Of a stretch of 41,833 nucleotides of DNA, positions 1-7,046 are shown piece by piece. Location of the stretch: positions 1-41,833 of the IMG/VR virus record IMGVR_UViG_3300020436_000021, one strand, 5' to 3'. The stretch is from a virus. How positions within the stretch are numbered: position 1 is the first letter of the stretch; each line of letters begins with the position of its first letter. The position numbers were made by a program, and so were the translations under genes. The notes under the pieces were generated by a model. The model ran no database searches and was not told the origin of the DNA. It was given only the letters and a program-made list of their open reading frames with translations.

Positions 1-1278
1 CCCCCGCGTCATGGTAAATCGCAGCTTGTAAGTATATTTTATCCCGCTTGGTTCCTTGGACGGAACCCAGGAAAGAAGGTGATGATGGTGTCACACACCA
101 CAGACCTAGCGGTAGACTTCGGACGAAAGGTGAGAAATCTCATAGCTTCCGATAGTTATGTAGAAATATTTCCTGATGTCTCACTTGCGGTGGACAGCAA
201 GTCGGCAGGTAGATGGAACACAAATTTTGGAGGTGAGTATTTTGCGTGTGGTATTGGTTCTGCTCTTGCTGGTAGGGGTGCTGACCTCCTGCTCGTCGAT
301 GACCCCCATTCTGAACAAGATGTCATTAACGGAAACTTCTCTGTGTTTGAGAAAGCATATGAATGGTTTACCTTTGGTGCACGTACCCGTCTTATGCCAG
401 GTGGTCGAGTAGCTATTGTGCAAACACGTTGGCACATGGATGACCTTACGGGACGTGTAACCAACGACATGGTGAAGAATGAATTGGCAGATCAGTACGA
501 AATTGTAGAGTTTCCTGCTCTTCTGGACGCTGAAGATGACGATGGCAAGCCAATTACGAAGCCATTATGGCCTGAGTTCTTTGATTTAGCGGCTTTGGAG
601 CGCACGAAAGCCTCTATGCCCGCATTTCAGTGGAACTCACAGTATCAACAGAAGCCTACAGCCGAAGAAGCGTCGATAGTTAAGCGGGAATGGTGGGGAA
701 TATGGCCTCATGACCAACCTCCGCACGTAGAATACGTGATTATGTCGCTTGATGCAGCCGCAGAGAAGCATAATCGCGCCGATTACACTGCGTTGACCAC
801 GTGGGGGGTGTTTTTTAATGAAGATGAGAACGCACATCACCTGATTTTACTAGATTCCATCAAAAAACGGCTAGAATTTCCTGAATTAAAGCAACTTTCC
901 ATGGAAGAATACACAAAATGGGAGCCAGACGCGTTTATTGTGGAGAAAAAGTCCGCAGGGACGGCGATCTATCAGGAAATGAGGCGTATGGGGCTACCTG
1001 TGCAGGAGTATACACCCCACCGTGGCACAGGTGACAAGCTTGCAAGGTTAAATTCTGTAGCAGATATCATCGCATCGGGTATGACATGGGTTCCGTCTAC
1101 CCGTTGGGCTGATGAGTTGGTCGAAGAGATAGCGGGATTTCCGTTTATGTCTAACGATGACCTTGTTGATAGCACAGTTATGGCGTTATTGCGCTTTCGT
1201 CAGGGTGGATTTATTCGTCTTCCGACTGATGAGTGGGAGGACGAGGCTCCTTACTACCATAAACGCGAGTATTATTAG
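1..1278 (+). CDS. terL: Terminase large subunit, 5' end missing
   Basis: ATP-driven DNA packaging motor and headful nuclease, acting at the portal of the procapsid. The reading frame is open from base 1, so the gene continues beyond the left edge; the first methionine (79) is internal. The first seven residues, PPRHGKS, are the Walker A P-loop. LLLVDDP at nt 286-306 is Walker B, and VAIVQTRWH (about nt 409-435) is the coupling motif. The C-terminal RNase H-like nuclease shows Asp in IMSLDAA (about nt 751), Glu in FIVEKKSAG (about nt 943), and the acidic pair in SNDDLVDS (about nt 1156-1170). 425 residues are present; only the short part before the P-loop should be missing. Its 3' end is overlapped by an antisense gene. 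No small terminase subunit is visible in the window. The family call is firm. Confidence 0.95.
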   Translation, partial: PPRHGKSQLVSIFYPAWFLGRNPGKKVMMVSHTTDLAVDFGRKVRNLIASDSYVEIFPDVSLAVDSKSAGRWNTNFGGEYFACGIGSALAGRGADLLLVDDPHSEQDVINGNFSVFEKAYEWFTFGARTRLMPGGRVAIVQTRWHMDDLTGRVTNDMVKNELADQYEIVEFPALLDAEDDDGKPITKPLWPEFFDLAALERTKASMPAFQWNSQYQQKPTAEEASIVKREWWGIWPHDQPPHVEYVIMSLDAAAEKHNRADYTALTTWGVFFNEDENAHHLILLDSIKKRLEFPELKQLSMEEYTKWEPDAFIVEKKSAGTAIYQEMRRMGLPVQEYTPHRGTGDKLARLNSVADIIASGMTWVPSTRWADELVEEIAGFPFMSNDDLVDSTVMALLRFRQGGFIRLPTDEWEDEAPYYHKREYY

Positions 1279-1369
1279 CAAATTTTATTGCTATGAGCCT
1301 GTCTCTACACAGAACAACAACTTTACCTGTGTCATCATACACTACCCAACGGCGGTGTTTCGTTTCCAT
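1211..1369 (-). CDS. Small hypothetical protein (52 aa), antisense to terminase 3' end
   Basis: Last gene of the minus-strand cassette. The hand-read translation starts METKHRRWVVYDDTGKVVVL and ends in an acidic tail (QSEDE). ATG is preceded by a GAAGGT ribosome-binding sequence and lies 5 nt after the stop of the preceding gene, fitting an operon. The N-terminal half looks like a compact beta-strand unit (RRWVVYDDTGKVVVLC); the C-terminal third is Pro/Ser/Glu-rich and lies opposite the last 68 nt of the terminase. I do not recognise a function. It could be a chance frame, but its spacing and start signal argue for a gene. Confidence 0.5.
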   Translation of the reverse strand: METKHRRWVVYDDTGKVVVLCRDRLIAIKFANNTRVYGSKEPRPPTHQSEDE

Positions 1370-1374
1370 TACCT

Positions 1375-1536
1375 TCAACGCTCTATTTTAATACACACAA
1401 CCTTGGAGTTCTGGTTTGTGACTAAAACTTTAGCTTCTTTTTGCGCTTCTTTGCAGACTTCCTCACTTGAGTAGCTGCCCACGTGATAGTGATCAAAACT
1501 TCCGCTTACTAACTGTAACCAAAGCAACACCCACAT
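1375..1536 (-). CDS. Small protein with hydrophobic N-terminus and two Cys (53 aa)
   Basis: Hand-read translation starts MWVLLWLQLVSGSFDHYHVG. The start codon overlaps the stop of the upstream gene (TAATG at 1538-1534, minus strand), strong evidence of coupled translation. The first 10-12 residues form a short hydrophobic stretch that could be a signal peptide or membrane anchor; the remainder is hydrophilic with two cysteines (CKEAQ and VVCIKI) that could form a disulfide in the periplasm. The layout resembles short secreted or membrane proteins often seen in phage small-gene cassettes. Function unknown; a role in lysis or superinfection control is only a guess. Confidence 0.65.
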   Translation of the reverse strand: MWVLLWLQLVSGSFDHYHVGSYSSEEVCKEAQKEAKVLVTNQNSKVVCIKIER

Positions 1537-1925
1537 TACCAGCGCCCCTGCCACTTACCAAGAATATAAAAACCAATAAATAATATGCCGCCACTAATAC
1601 AAAATATTACTGCGCCAATAGCAAAATTAATCGCTGCGTCTATTCGTTCTTGCTTTTTGTATAGCTCATCCTTGCGTTGCTTACGCATTCTTGCCTCAAT
1701 TGCTAAGACTTCTTTCCAAGCACTAGGCCCATAGTTCCAAGAGATATGATCTTTGATCTCTTCTCTCATCTGCTCCATCTTTCTTTTTTGAGCAAATATC
1801 TCTAAAGCAGTTTCTTCGTCAGATCCCTTGAACGTCTTTTTCCAAAACGGAGGGTTTTTCTCTCGTTCTTCTAAATTAGTAAAATCAGAGAAAGCTTTGC
1901 CCCATTGGGAAAGCTGACTCGTCAT
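1536..1925 (-). CDS. Conserved-type phage membrane protein with C-terminal TM helix (129 aa from ATG; probably longer)
   Basis: Charged, helical cytosolic part (EEREKNPPFWKKTFKG, then DEETALEIFAQKRK) followed by one transmembrane segment near residues 98-122 (IGAVIFCISGGILFIGFYI). It is a tail-anchored membrane protein of unknown function. The frame stays open upstream of the ATG at 1925 for about 38 more codons, and the extra residues just upstream (IDPISCVALATGSFKALKAA) look like the natural N-terminus of this type of protein. No ATG, GTG or TTG occurs in that extension; an ATC at 2012-2010 is preceded by AGGTGGGG at Shine-Dalgarno distance. The downstream gene overlaps its stop. The true start is thus uncertain. 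Confidence 0.75.
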   Translation of the reverse strand: MTSQLSQWGKAFSDFTNLEEREKNPPFWKKTFKGSDEETALEIFAQKRKMEQMREEIKDHISWNYGPSAWKEVLAIEARMRKQRKDELYKKQERIDAAINFAIGAVIFCISGGILFIGFYILGKWQGRW

Positions 1926-2043
1926 ATCTTGAAAATCTTTACCTGCTCCTATGGCTGCTTTGAGCGCTTTGAAGCTACCTGTCGCCAGAGCTACGCAACT
2001 TATTGGATCGATGGCTACACCCCACCTGAACGTCTCCCTGCAC

Positions 2044-2274
2044 TCAGACCTTTTCTGCTAGTTTATCTATTTTTCCTTCTAATCTAACCAGATGGTCTAC
2101 CACCCTAGACAATTCTGATTGATGATCTTCTCGCTTGATATAGTTCTCGCGAGTCATGTTTAGCAAGATGTTGAGTCGTTTTAGCTCACTATTCATCTGG
2201 CTTATCCACCACGCCATAGGTGCTACGACTAGCGTAACAACGATATTCCATATCATTGGCATAGAAATTTCCAT
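2044..2274 (-). CDS. Membrane-anchored coiled-coil protein (76 aa)
   Basis: First gene of the minus-strand cassette. Residues about 5-25 (MIWNIVVTLVVAPMAWWIS) form a single N-terminal transmembrane helix. The rest is charged and predicted helical/coiled-coil (SELKRLNILLNMTRENYIKR, then LVRLEGKIDKLAEKV). The start is supported by AAGGA 7 nt upstream. Small N-anchored coiled coils of this shape are common in phages near lysis or regulatory genes; a spanin-like or holin-regulating role is possible but unproven. It resembles in layout, not in sequence, the protein at 26061-26330. Confidence 0.75.
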   Translation of the reverse strand: MEISMPMIWNIVVTLVVAPMAWWISQMNSELKRLNILLNMTRENYIKREDHQSELSRVVDHLVRLEGKIDKLAEKV

Positions 2275-2362
2275 AACACATCCTTTTCTTTACAGATTAC
2301 ACACCTTTATGTTACGCTGCAAATATAAAGATGGTTTTTTCATTTTTTTGCTCCTCCCAACT

Positions 2363-2390
2363 AAGGGGTCTTTGCGGCCCCTTTTTCTTG
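2363..2390 (+). terminator. Rho-independent terminator before the portal operon
   Basis: Eight-base stem AAGGGGTC / GGCCCCTT (2363-2370 with 2376-2383, one G-U pair) around a 5-nt loop, followed on the plus strand by a T-rich run (TTTTTCTTG). It would stop plus-strand transcripts coming from the terminase before the portal operon begins. There is no matching U-run for the minus strand. Confidence 0.8.
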
Positions 2391-2434
2391 TTATAGTATA
2401 AGTTGAGGCGTATTCTCCCTTTTTTGCGCTTCAT

Positions 2435-2470
2435 GGCGGAGCAGATACCCCCACCCAAATCTGCTTCGCC
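2435..2470. promoter_or_regulatory. Inverted repeat in the portal upstream region
   Basis: GGCGGAGCAGAT (2435-2446) is matched by ATCTGCTTCGCC (2459-2470): 11 of 12 bases pair across a 12-nt C/A-rich spacer. No U-run follows on either strand, so it is not a standard terminator. It lies just upstream of a candidate promoter for the portal operon and between divergent genes, a suitable place for an operator. It could also be an RNA structure of a minus-strand leader. Confidence 0.45.
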
Positions 2471-2472
2471 TC

Positions 2473-2502
2473 TAGACGTGCGGTAGTAATATCTGCTATC
2501 AT
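2473..2502 (+). promoter_or_regulatory. Candidate sigma70-type promoter for the portal/head operon
   Basis: TAGACG (2473-2478; 4 of 6 to TTGACA) and TATCAT (2497-2502; 5 of 6 to TATAAT) are separated by 18 bases. Transcription would begin near 2509, about 23 bases before the portal start, leaving room for the AGGAG ribosome-binding site. Position immediately after a terminator supports it; the match alone is modest. Confidence 0.35.
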
Positions 2503-2531
2503 TAGTTTGTGCACACATTTAGGAGACCGTA

Positions 2532-4943
2532 ATGGCAATCGAAAAACAGATGGAGCCATCAGATCTAGACATTGAAAATACTGATGCAACAGATGTAGAA
2601 GTAGAGATAGTAAATCCAGAGGCAGTGGCTATTAACACTGATGACGGAGGGGTCGTTATAGACTTTGAAGGAGATCTTACTGAAAGTCTTGTTGGTCCAG
2701 ATCATGATGCAAATCTAGCTGATCTTATCGATGAAGACGTGTTACAATCAATGGCCTCTGAACTTGTAGAAGAATTTAATTCTGACCGTGAATCTAGAAA
2801 AGATTGGGCAAGAGCCTACGTTAAAGGATTAGATCTTCTTGGGATGAAGATAGAAGAACGTAGCCAACCGTGGCAAGGGGCATCTGGTGTGTTCCATCCA
2901 GTTCTTACAGAGGCCGTTGTTAGGTTTCAGGCACAGGCGATGGGTGAGTTATTTCCTGCGTCTGGGCCAGTAAGAACTAAAATTATGGGTAAATTAACCC
3001 CAGAAAAGACAGACCAAGCTGACAGAATCCAGACAGAGATGAATTATCTTTTGACTGAAGAAATGACGGAATACCGTGATGAGACAGAACAAATGCTTTT
3101 CAAGCTACCTCTTGCAGGCTCTGCTTTCAAAAAGGTTTACTATGATCCGTTAGAGGATAGACCTGTAGCTATGTTTGTCCCCGCAGAAGACTTCGTTGCT
3201 TCCTATGGCGCGTCAGATCTAGCTTCCTGCCCTAGATACACACACATCATGAAGAAAACAGCTAACGAAATCCTAGAACTACAGGTGGCAGGATTTTACA
3301 AAGAGGTAGACCTTCCTGAACCAGAGCCAGACTTTTCAGATATTCAGGAGAAGTATGATGAGCTTGATGGTGAGAGCGCAGTTATAGAGGATGACGATCG
3401 TCATACGATTCTTGAAATGCACGTTACCATGAATATGCCAGATGAGTTTGATGATCCAGATGGAATAGCTAGGCCATATGTAATTACAATTGACAAGTCT
3501 TCTCGTGAGATATTGGCGATTAGAAAAAATTGGTATGAGGAAGATGAAAAGAAAAAGAAAAGATTACACTTTGTACATTACAAATACCTACCTGGGTTGG
3601 GTTTCTACGGCACAGGTCTTATACATCTCATCGGTGGATTGGCTAAATCAGCAACGTCAATACTTCGTCAGCTTATTGATGCGGGTACATTATCTAATTT
3701 GCCTGCGGGTCTTAAAGCTCGCGGTCTCCGTATTAAGGGTGATGACACCCCTCTTATGCCGGGTGAGTTCAGGGACGTTGATGTTCCGGGTGGTGCGATA
3801 CGGGATTCAATTACGTTCATACCTTACAAAGAGCCATCGGGAGTGCTCTACTCGTTACTTGGCAATATTGTCGAAGAGGGTCGCAGAATTGGATCAGTAG
3901 CCGATATTCAAGTAGGTGATATGAATGCTCAAGCACCTGTAGGTACAACGCTTGCCCTTCTTGAACGCAGTATGAAAGTTATGTCTGGTGTGCAGGCCCG
4001 CATGCATGCAGCTATGAAAAACGAGCTGCGTCTACTAGCCCGCATCATACGTGATTATATGCCCGCTGAGTACGCTTACGAAATGGATGGTAATTTTGAC
4101 AGGCAAAGAGACTTTGATGCACGGGTGGACGTTATACCCGTCTCAGATCCTAATGCTGCTACAATGTCCCAAAGGATTATGCAGTATCAGGCGGCGTTGC
4201 AGCTTTCTCAACAGGCTCCTCAATTGTACGACATGGGGAAACTACATCGTCAGATGTTGGAAGTGTTGGGGATACAGGATGCAAGCGACATCATCAAATT
4301 ACCTGATGACATAAAGCCAGCCGATCCTGTTACAGAAAACATGATGCTTTTGAAGCAAGAGCCAGTCAAAGCATTCAAGTATCAAGACCATGAAGCACAT
4401 ATCGCTGTGCATATGGCAGCAATCCAAGACCCCAAAATGCGTGAGATGGTTGGTCAGTCACCGTTTGCTCAGGCAATTGGTCAGGCTATGTCTGCTCATG
4501 TTACCGAACATGTTGCATTCCAATATCGCCGTGAGATTGAGAAGATGCTTGGTGTCGAGATGCCGAACGAAGACCAGCCACTACCAGAAGATGTAGAGGT
4601 AGAGATCTCAAGATTGGCAAAAGATGCAGCAGAAAAGCTGCTGCAAAAAGATCAAATGGAAGCGCAGCAACAACAAGCGCAGCAACAGCAACAAGATCCT
4701 GTTGTACAAATGCAACAAGCAGAACTACAAATTAAACAACAAGAGTTACAACACAAGATGCAGATGGACGCAGCTAAATTAAAGCTAGACGCTGAACGTA
4801 TTGCCGCTGAGAATCAACGTGAGGGTGCACGTCTCGGTGTCAAGCTCGCTACTGATCTAGATAAGTCACAACGTGAGGATCAGAAAGAGGGCGCAAAACT
4901 GGGGATTGAAATAGCGAAGGAGCTTACAAAAGGGGATGGCTGA
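2532..4943 (+). CDS. Portal protein, P22-like
   Basis: Dodecameric head-vertex ring through which DNA is packaged and ejected. 803 residues, longer than P22 portal (about 725). After an acidic N-terminal extension of about 70 residues comes a portal core with typical stretches: SRKDWARAYVKGLDLLG, RSQPWQGASGVFHPVLTEAV, and the loop HYKYLPGLGFYGTGLIHLIG (around nt 3570-3640) followed by the long helix SATSILRQLIDAGTLSNLPA. The last 150 residues are glutamine-rich and helical (runs of Q near nt 4660-4740) and carry two copies of an EGA(R/K)LG(V/I) unit, perhaps equivalent to the C-terminal helical barrel of P22. Start chosen by AGGAG 8 nt upstream. Its 3' end overlaps the next gene by 8 nt. Confidence 0.9.
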   Translation: MAIEKQMEPSDLDIENTDATDVEVEIVNPEAVAINTDDGGVVIDFEGDLTESLVGPDHDANLADLIDEDVLQSMASELVEEFNSDRESRKDWARAYVKGLDLLGMKIEERSQPWQGASGVFHPVLTEAVVRFQAQAMGELFPASGPVRTKIMGKLTPEKTDQADRIQTEMNYLLTEEMTEYRDETEQMLFKLPLAGSAFKKVYYDPLEDRPVAMFVPAEDFVASYGASDLASCPRYTHIMKKTANEILELQVAGFYKEVDLPEPEPDFSDIQEKYDELDGESAVIEDDDRHTILEMHVTMNMPDEFDDPDGIARPYVITIDKSSREILAIRKNWYEEDEKKKKRLHFVHYKYLPGLGFYGTGLIHLIGGLAKSATSILRQLIDAGTLSNLPAGLKARGLRIKGDDTPLMPGEFRDVDVPGGAIRDSITFIPYKEPSGVLYSLLGNIVEEGRRIGSVADIQVGDMNAQAPVGTTLALLERSMKVMSGVQARMHAAMKNELRLLARIIRDYMPAEYAYEMDGNFDRQRDFDARVDVIPVSDPNAATMSQRIMQYQAALQLSQQAPQLYDMGKLHRQMLEVLGIQDASDIIKLPDDIKPADPVTENMMLLKQEPVKAFKYQDHEAHIAVHMAAIQDPKMREMVGQSPFAQAIGQAMSAHVTEHVAFQYRREIEKMLGVEMPNEDQPLPEDVEVEISRLAKDAAEKLLQKDQMEAQQQQAQQQQQDPVVQMQQAELQIKQQELQHKMQMDAAKLKLDAERIAAENQREGARLGVKLATDLDKSQREDQKEGAKLGIEIAKELTKGDG

Positions 4944-5124
4944 CACTTACTTCACGCTACTACAGCGTAAGATTGACGAGTACGAAGAAGATATAAAGAC
5001 ATATCTAGCGTCTGGTCAAGCTGAAGACATGGAGAAGTATAATCGTATCGTAGGGCGGTATGAGGCGCTTCAATATGTCAAACAAGATATTAATGATCTT
5101 GAGAAGAGATATATTGAAGAATGA
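4936..5124 (+). CDS. Small helical protein after portal (62 aa)
   Basis: Starts MADTYFTLLQRKIDEYEEDI and overlaps the portal 3' end by 8 nt, so translation is coupled. The whole sequence is hydrophilic and helix-forming, with heptad-like spacing and an acidic/basic mix (YNRIVGRYEALQYVKQDIND). Small proteins of this size and character often follow the portal gene in phages of this type. Function unknown; a head assembly accessory role is plausible from position only. Confidence 0.75.
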   Translation: MADTYFTLLQRKIDEYEEDIKTYLASGQAEDMEKYNRIVGRYEALQYVKQDINDLEKRYIEE

Positions 5125-5159
5125 TATTTTTTAATATAACGTATCACACATAAAGACTT

Positions 5160-5208
5160 CGTGGGGTGTCCACGCAGGGTGACTGTGAACCTTTAAATCA
5201 CTGCAAGG
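5160..5208 (+). promoter_or_regulatory. Structured leader of the groES-scaffold transcript
   Basis: Upstream of the GroES start the sequence can form CGTGG/CCACG (5160-5164 with 5170-5174, 5-nt loop). A second, overlapping helix is possible between GCAGGGTGA (about 5174-5182) and TCACTGC (5198-5204) with a 2-nt bulge. The second helix ends next to the weak ribosome-binding sequence CAAGGTAG. It may tune translation or be an RNA processing site; an AT-rich stretch at 5115-5140 could hold a weak promoter, but none is convincing. Confidence 0.3.
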
Positions 5209-5215
5209 TAGTAAA

Positions 5216-5584
5216 ATGTATACAGGAAATAAAGAAACAGAAGAGAAGGTAGCCTCTAAATTACCAGAACCACAAGGATACAAAATCCTAATTGGTGTAC
5301 CAGAAGTCAGCGATAAAACTGAAGGTGGCGTGTTTATGCCAGACGGCTTGAAGGCCGCAGAAGAAACCGCTTCGATTATCGGTTTTGCTATGAAGCTAGG
5401 CCCAGACGCCTATGCAGACAAAGACAAGTTTCCACATGGCCCGTACTGTAAAGAAGGTGACTTTGTTATCTTTCGTTCTTATTCGGGTACTAGATTTAAA
5501 ATTCATGGGAAAGAGTTTAGACTTATCAATGACGACACTGTAGAAGCAGTGGTTGATGATCCAAGGGGGTATACAAGGATATGA
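5216..5584 (+). CDS. groES: Phage GroES-like co-chaperonin (Cpn10)
   Basis: Cap of the GroEL folding chamber; phage versions can replace or modify host GroES so that large or difficult virion proteins fold. The protein shows the Cpn10 pattern: entry strand PQGYKILIGVPEVSDKTEGG with the conserved Gly-Gly at the base of the mobile loop, loop region PDGLKAAEETAS, then VIGFAMKLGPDA-type centre (here IIGFAMKLGPDAY) and the second barrel strand YCKEGDFVIFRSYSGTRFKI. 122 residues, against about 97 in bacteria; the extra length lies at both ends and around the central region. The position between portal and scaffold/coat genes suggests coat assembly as the purpose. Its stop overlaps the scaffold start (ATGA). 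Confidence 0.85.
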   Translation: MYTGNKETEEKVASKLPEPQGYKILIGVPEVSDKTEGGVFMPDGLKAAEETASIIGFAMKLGPDAYADKDKFPHGPYCKEGDFVIFRSYSGTRFKIHGKEFRLINDDTVEAVVDDPRGYTRI

Positions 5585-6558
5585 ATAATTTAGCTGAAGA
5601 ACAAGAATTTGAAACTAAAGAAGAGACAGTAGCTGAAGCTGTTGAAACCGCAAAAGCTGAAACAGAGCAAGAAGATGACAGTTTTGAAATAGAAGTTGTT
5701 GATGATACTCCAGAACAGGATAAAGGTAAACCACGACGCTCTGAAAATGCTGAACCACAAGTTCCTAGTGATGATGAGGTTGAGAAGTACAGTGAAGGAG
5801 TGCAGAAACGTATTAAGCAATTAAAGTTTGAGTACCATGAAGAACGTCGTCTTAAAGAAGAAGCGTCACGCCTTCAAGAAGAAGCACTTAAATACGCTGA
5901 ACAGATTAAGAACGAAAACGAAAAGTTACGCAAAACTCTGGATGAAGGAGAGGGCGTTCTTGTAAATCAGGCAAAAGGTCGAGTCGCAGCAGAAATTGAT
6001 AAAGCCAAGATAGCTTACAAAGCTGCTTATGAGTCTGGTGATCCAGATGCTTTAGTCGATGCTCAAGAAAAATTATCTGCATTGCAGGCAGAAAAATTAA
6101 AATATGAGTCTTTTAAGCCACAGCCCCGACAACAGCAAACGCCACCGCCACAATCTCAGTATCAACAGCAAACTCCGCAGCCGCCACGTCCAGATGATCG
6201 TGCTTTAGAGTGGGCAAAAAATAATGATTGGTTTGAAAAAGATCCTGAAATGACGGGGTACGCTTATGGATTACATGAAAAACTTGTAAAAAGTGGTATT
6301 GATCCAAGAAGTGATCAGTACTATAGTGAAATAGATGATGCGGTTCGCCGCGTCTTCCCAGATAAGTTTGACGATGGGACTACTATTGAGGAATCAGCAC
6401 CCCAACGTCAGACGGGCAACGTGGTCGCCCCTGCCGCTAGAAGCGGTAAAAAACCACGCAAAGTGCAACTGACCTCAACGCAAGTCTCTCTCGCCAAGAG
6501 GCTTGGTCTGTCAAATGAACAATATGCGGCGCAATTGATGAAGGAAATGAAATCATGA
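5581..6558 (+). CDS. Probable scaffolding protein
   Basis: Transient internal scaffold around which the coat protein assembles. The call rests on position between portal and coat genes and on composition: a very acidic N-terminal 65 residues, a long charged coiled coil (about residues 68-180, with ERRLKEEASRLQEEALKYAE), a Pro/Gln linker (PRQQQTPPPQSQYQQQTPQP), and a C-terminal part ending in a basic helical segment (KKPRKVQLTSTQVSLAKRLG) that could bind the coat protein, as in P22 scaffold. 325 residues, close to P22 gp8 (303). It overlaps both neighbours by 4 nt (ATGA). Confidence 0.75.
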   Translation: MNNLAEEQEFETKEETVAEAVETAKAETEQEDDSFEIEVVDDTPEQDKGKPRRSENAEPQVPSDDEVEKYSEGVQKRIKQLKFEYHEERRLKEEASRLQEEALKYAEQIKNENEKLRKTLDEGEGVLVNQAKGRVAAEIDKAKIAYKAAYESGDPDALVDAQEKLSALQAEKLKYESFKPQPRQQQTPPPQSQYQQQTPQPPRPDDRALEWAKNNDWFEKDPEMTGYAYGLHEKLVKSGIDPRSDQYYSEIDDAVRRVFPDKFDDGTTIEESAPQRQTGNVVAPAARSGKKPRKVQLTSTQVSLAKRLGLSNEQYAAQLMKEMKS

Positions 6559-6998
6559 CGAACCGAAACTCACGCAACACACAGACTCGTGACGAGTCGA
6601 AACGTAAGGTGTCATGGACGAGACCTTCGATGTTACCTGTCCCCGAACCCAGAGAAGGTATTGAATACCGTTGGATTCGCACATCAACACTTGGACAGAG
6701 TGATAATACGAATGTTTCTTCCAGATTTCGTGAGGGGTGGACACCTGTTCGGAAAGAGGATCATCCAAACCTTCAAGTTGTGTCTGATATCGATTCTCGA
6801 TTTACAGACAATATTGAGGTCGGTGGATTACTGCTATGTCAGAATGCTGCCGAAAATGTGCAAGCTAGACGTGAAGCGCAGCTCCAACAAGCTGAAAGCC
6901 AAATGGATGCTGTGGATAACAGCTACTTGCGTAACTCAGACCCTCGTATGCCCGTTCTAAATCCAGAGCGAAGCACACGATCTTCGTTTGGCAAGTGA
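6555..6998 (+). CDS. Unknown head-module protein (147 aa)
   Basis: Translationally coupled to the scaffold (ATGA). The first 35 residues are basic and Arg/Asn/Thr-rich; then comes a compact segment EGIEYRWIRTSTLGQSDNTN ... REGWTPVRKEDHPNL, then a helical stretch rich in Gln/Ala (AENVQARREAQLQQAESQMD), and a C-terminal tail PVLNPERSTRSSFGK. I do not recognise a defined family. Position between scaffold and capsid genes suggests a minor head component or assembly factor. Confidence 0.7.
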   Translation: MTNRNSRNTQTRDESKRKVSWTRPSMLPVPEPREGIEYRWIRTSTLGQSDNTNVSSRFREGWTPVRKEDHPNLQVVSDIDSRFTDNIEVGGLLLCQNAAENVQARREAQLQQAESQMDAVDNSYLRNSDPRMPVLNPERSTRSSFGK

Positions 6999-7046
6999 CT
7001 CGAAAGGGTAGCTTGTCGTAATTTTAAACTTTTAGGAGTATGAGAC

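Noticed and set aside
1276-1293. Small hairpin TAGCAA/TTGCTA after the terminase stop
   Set aside because: Only six pairs, AT-rich and no U-run on either strand; not called a terminator.
1157-1474. 105-codon plus-strand frame beyond the terminase end
   Set aside because: Overlaps terminase and runs antisense through two small minus-strand genes with better start signals; composition not protein-like.
2312-2518. 68-codon frame on the minus strand in the portal upstream region
   Set aside because: It covers the terminator hairpin and the inverted repeat, has no good ribosome-binding site and an uneven composition; judged a chance frame.
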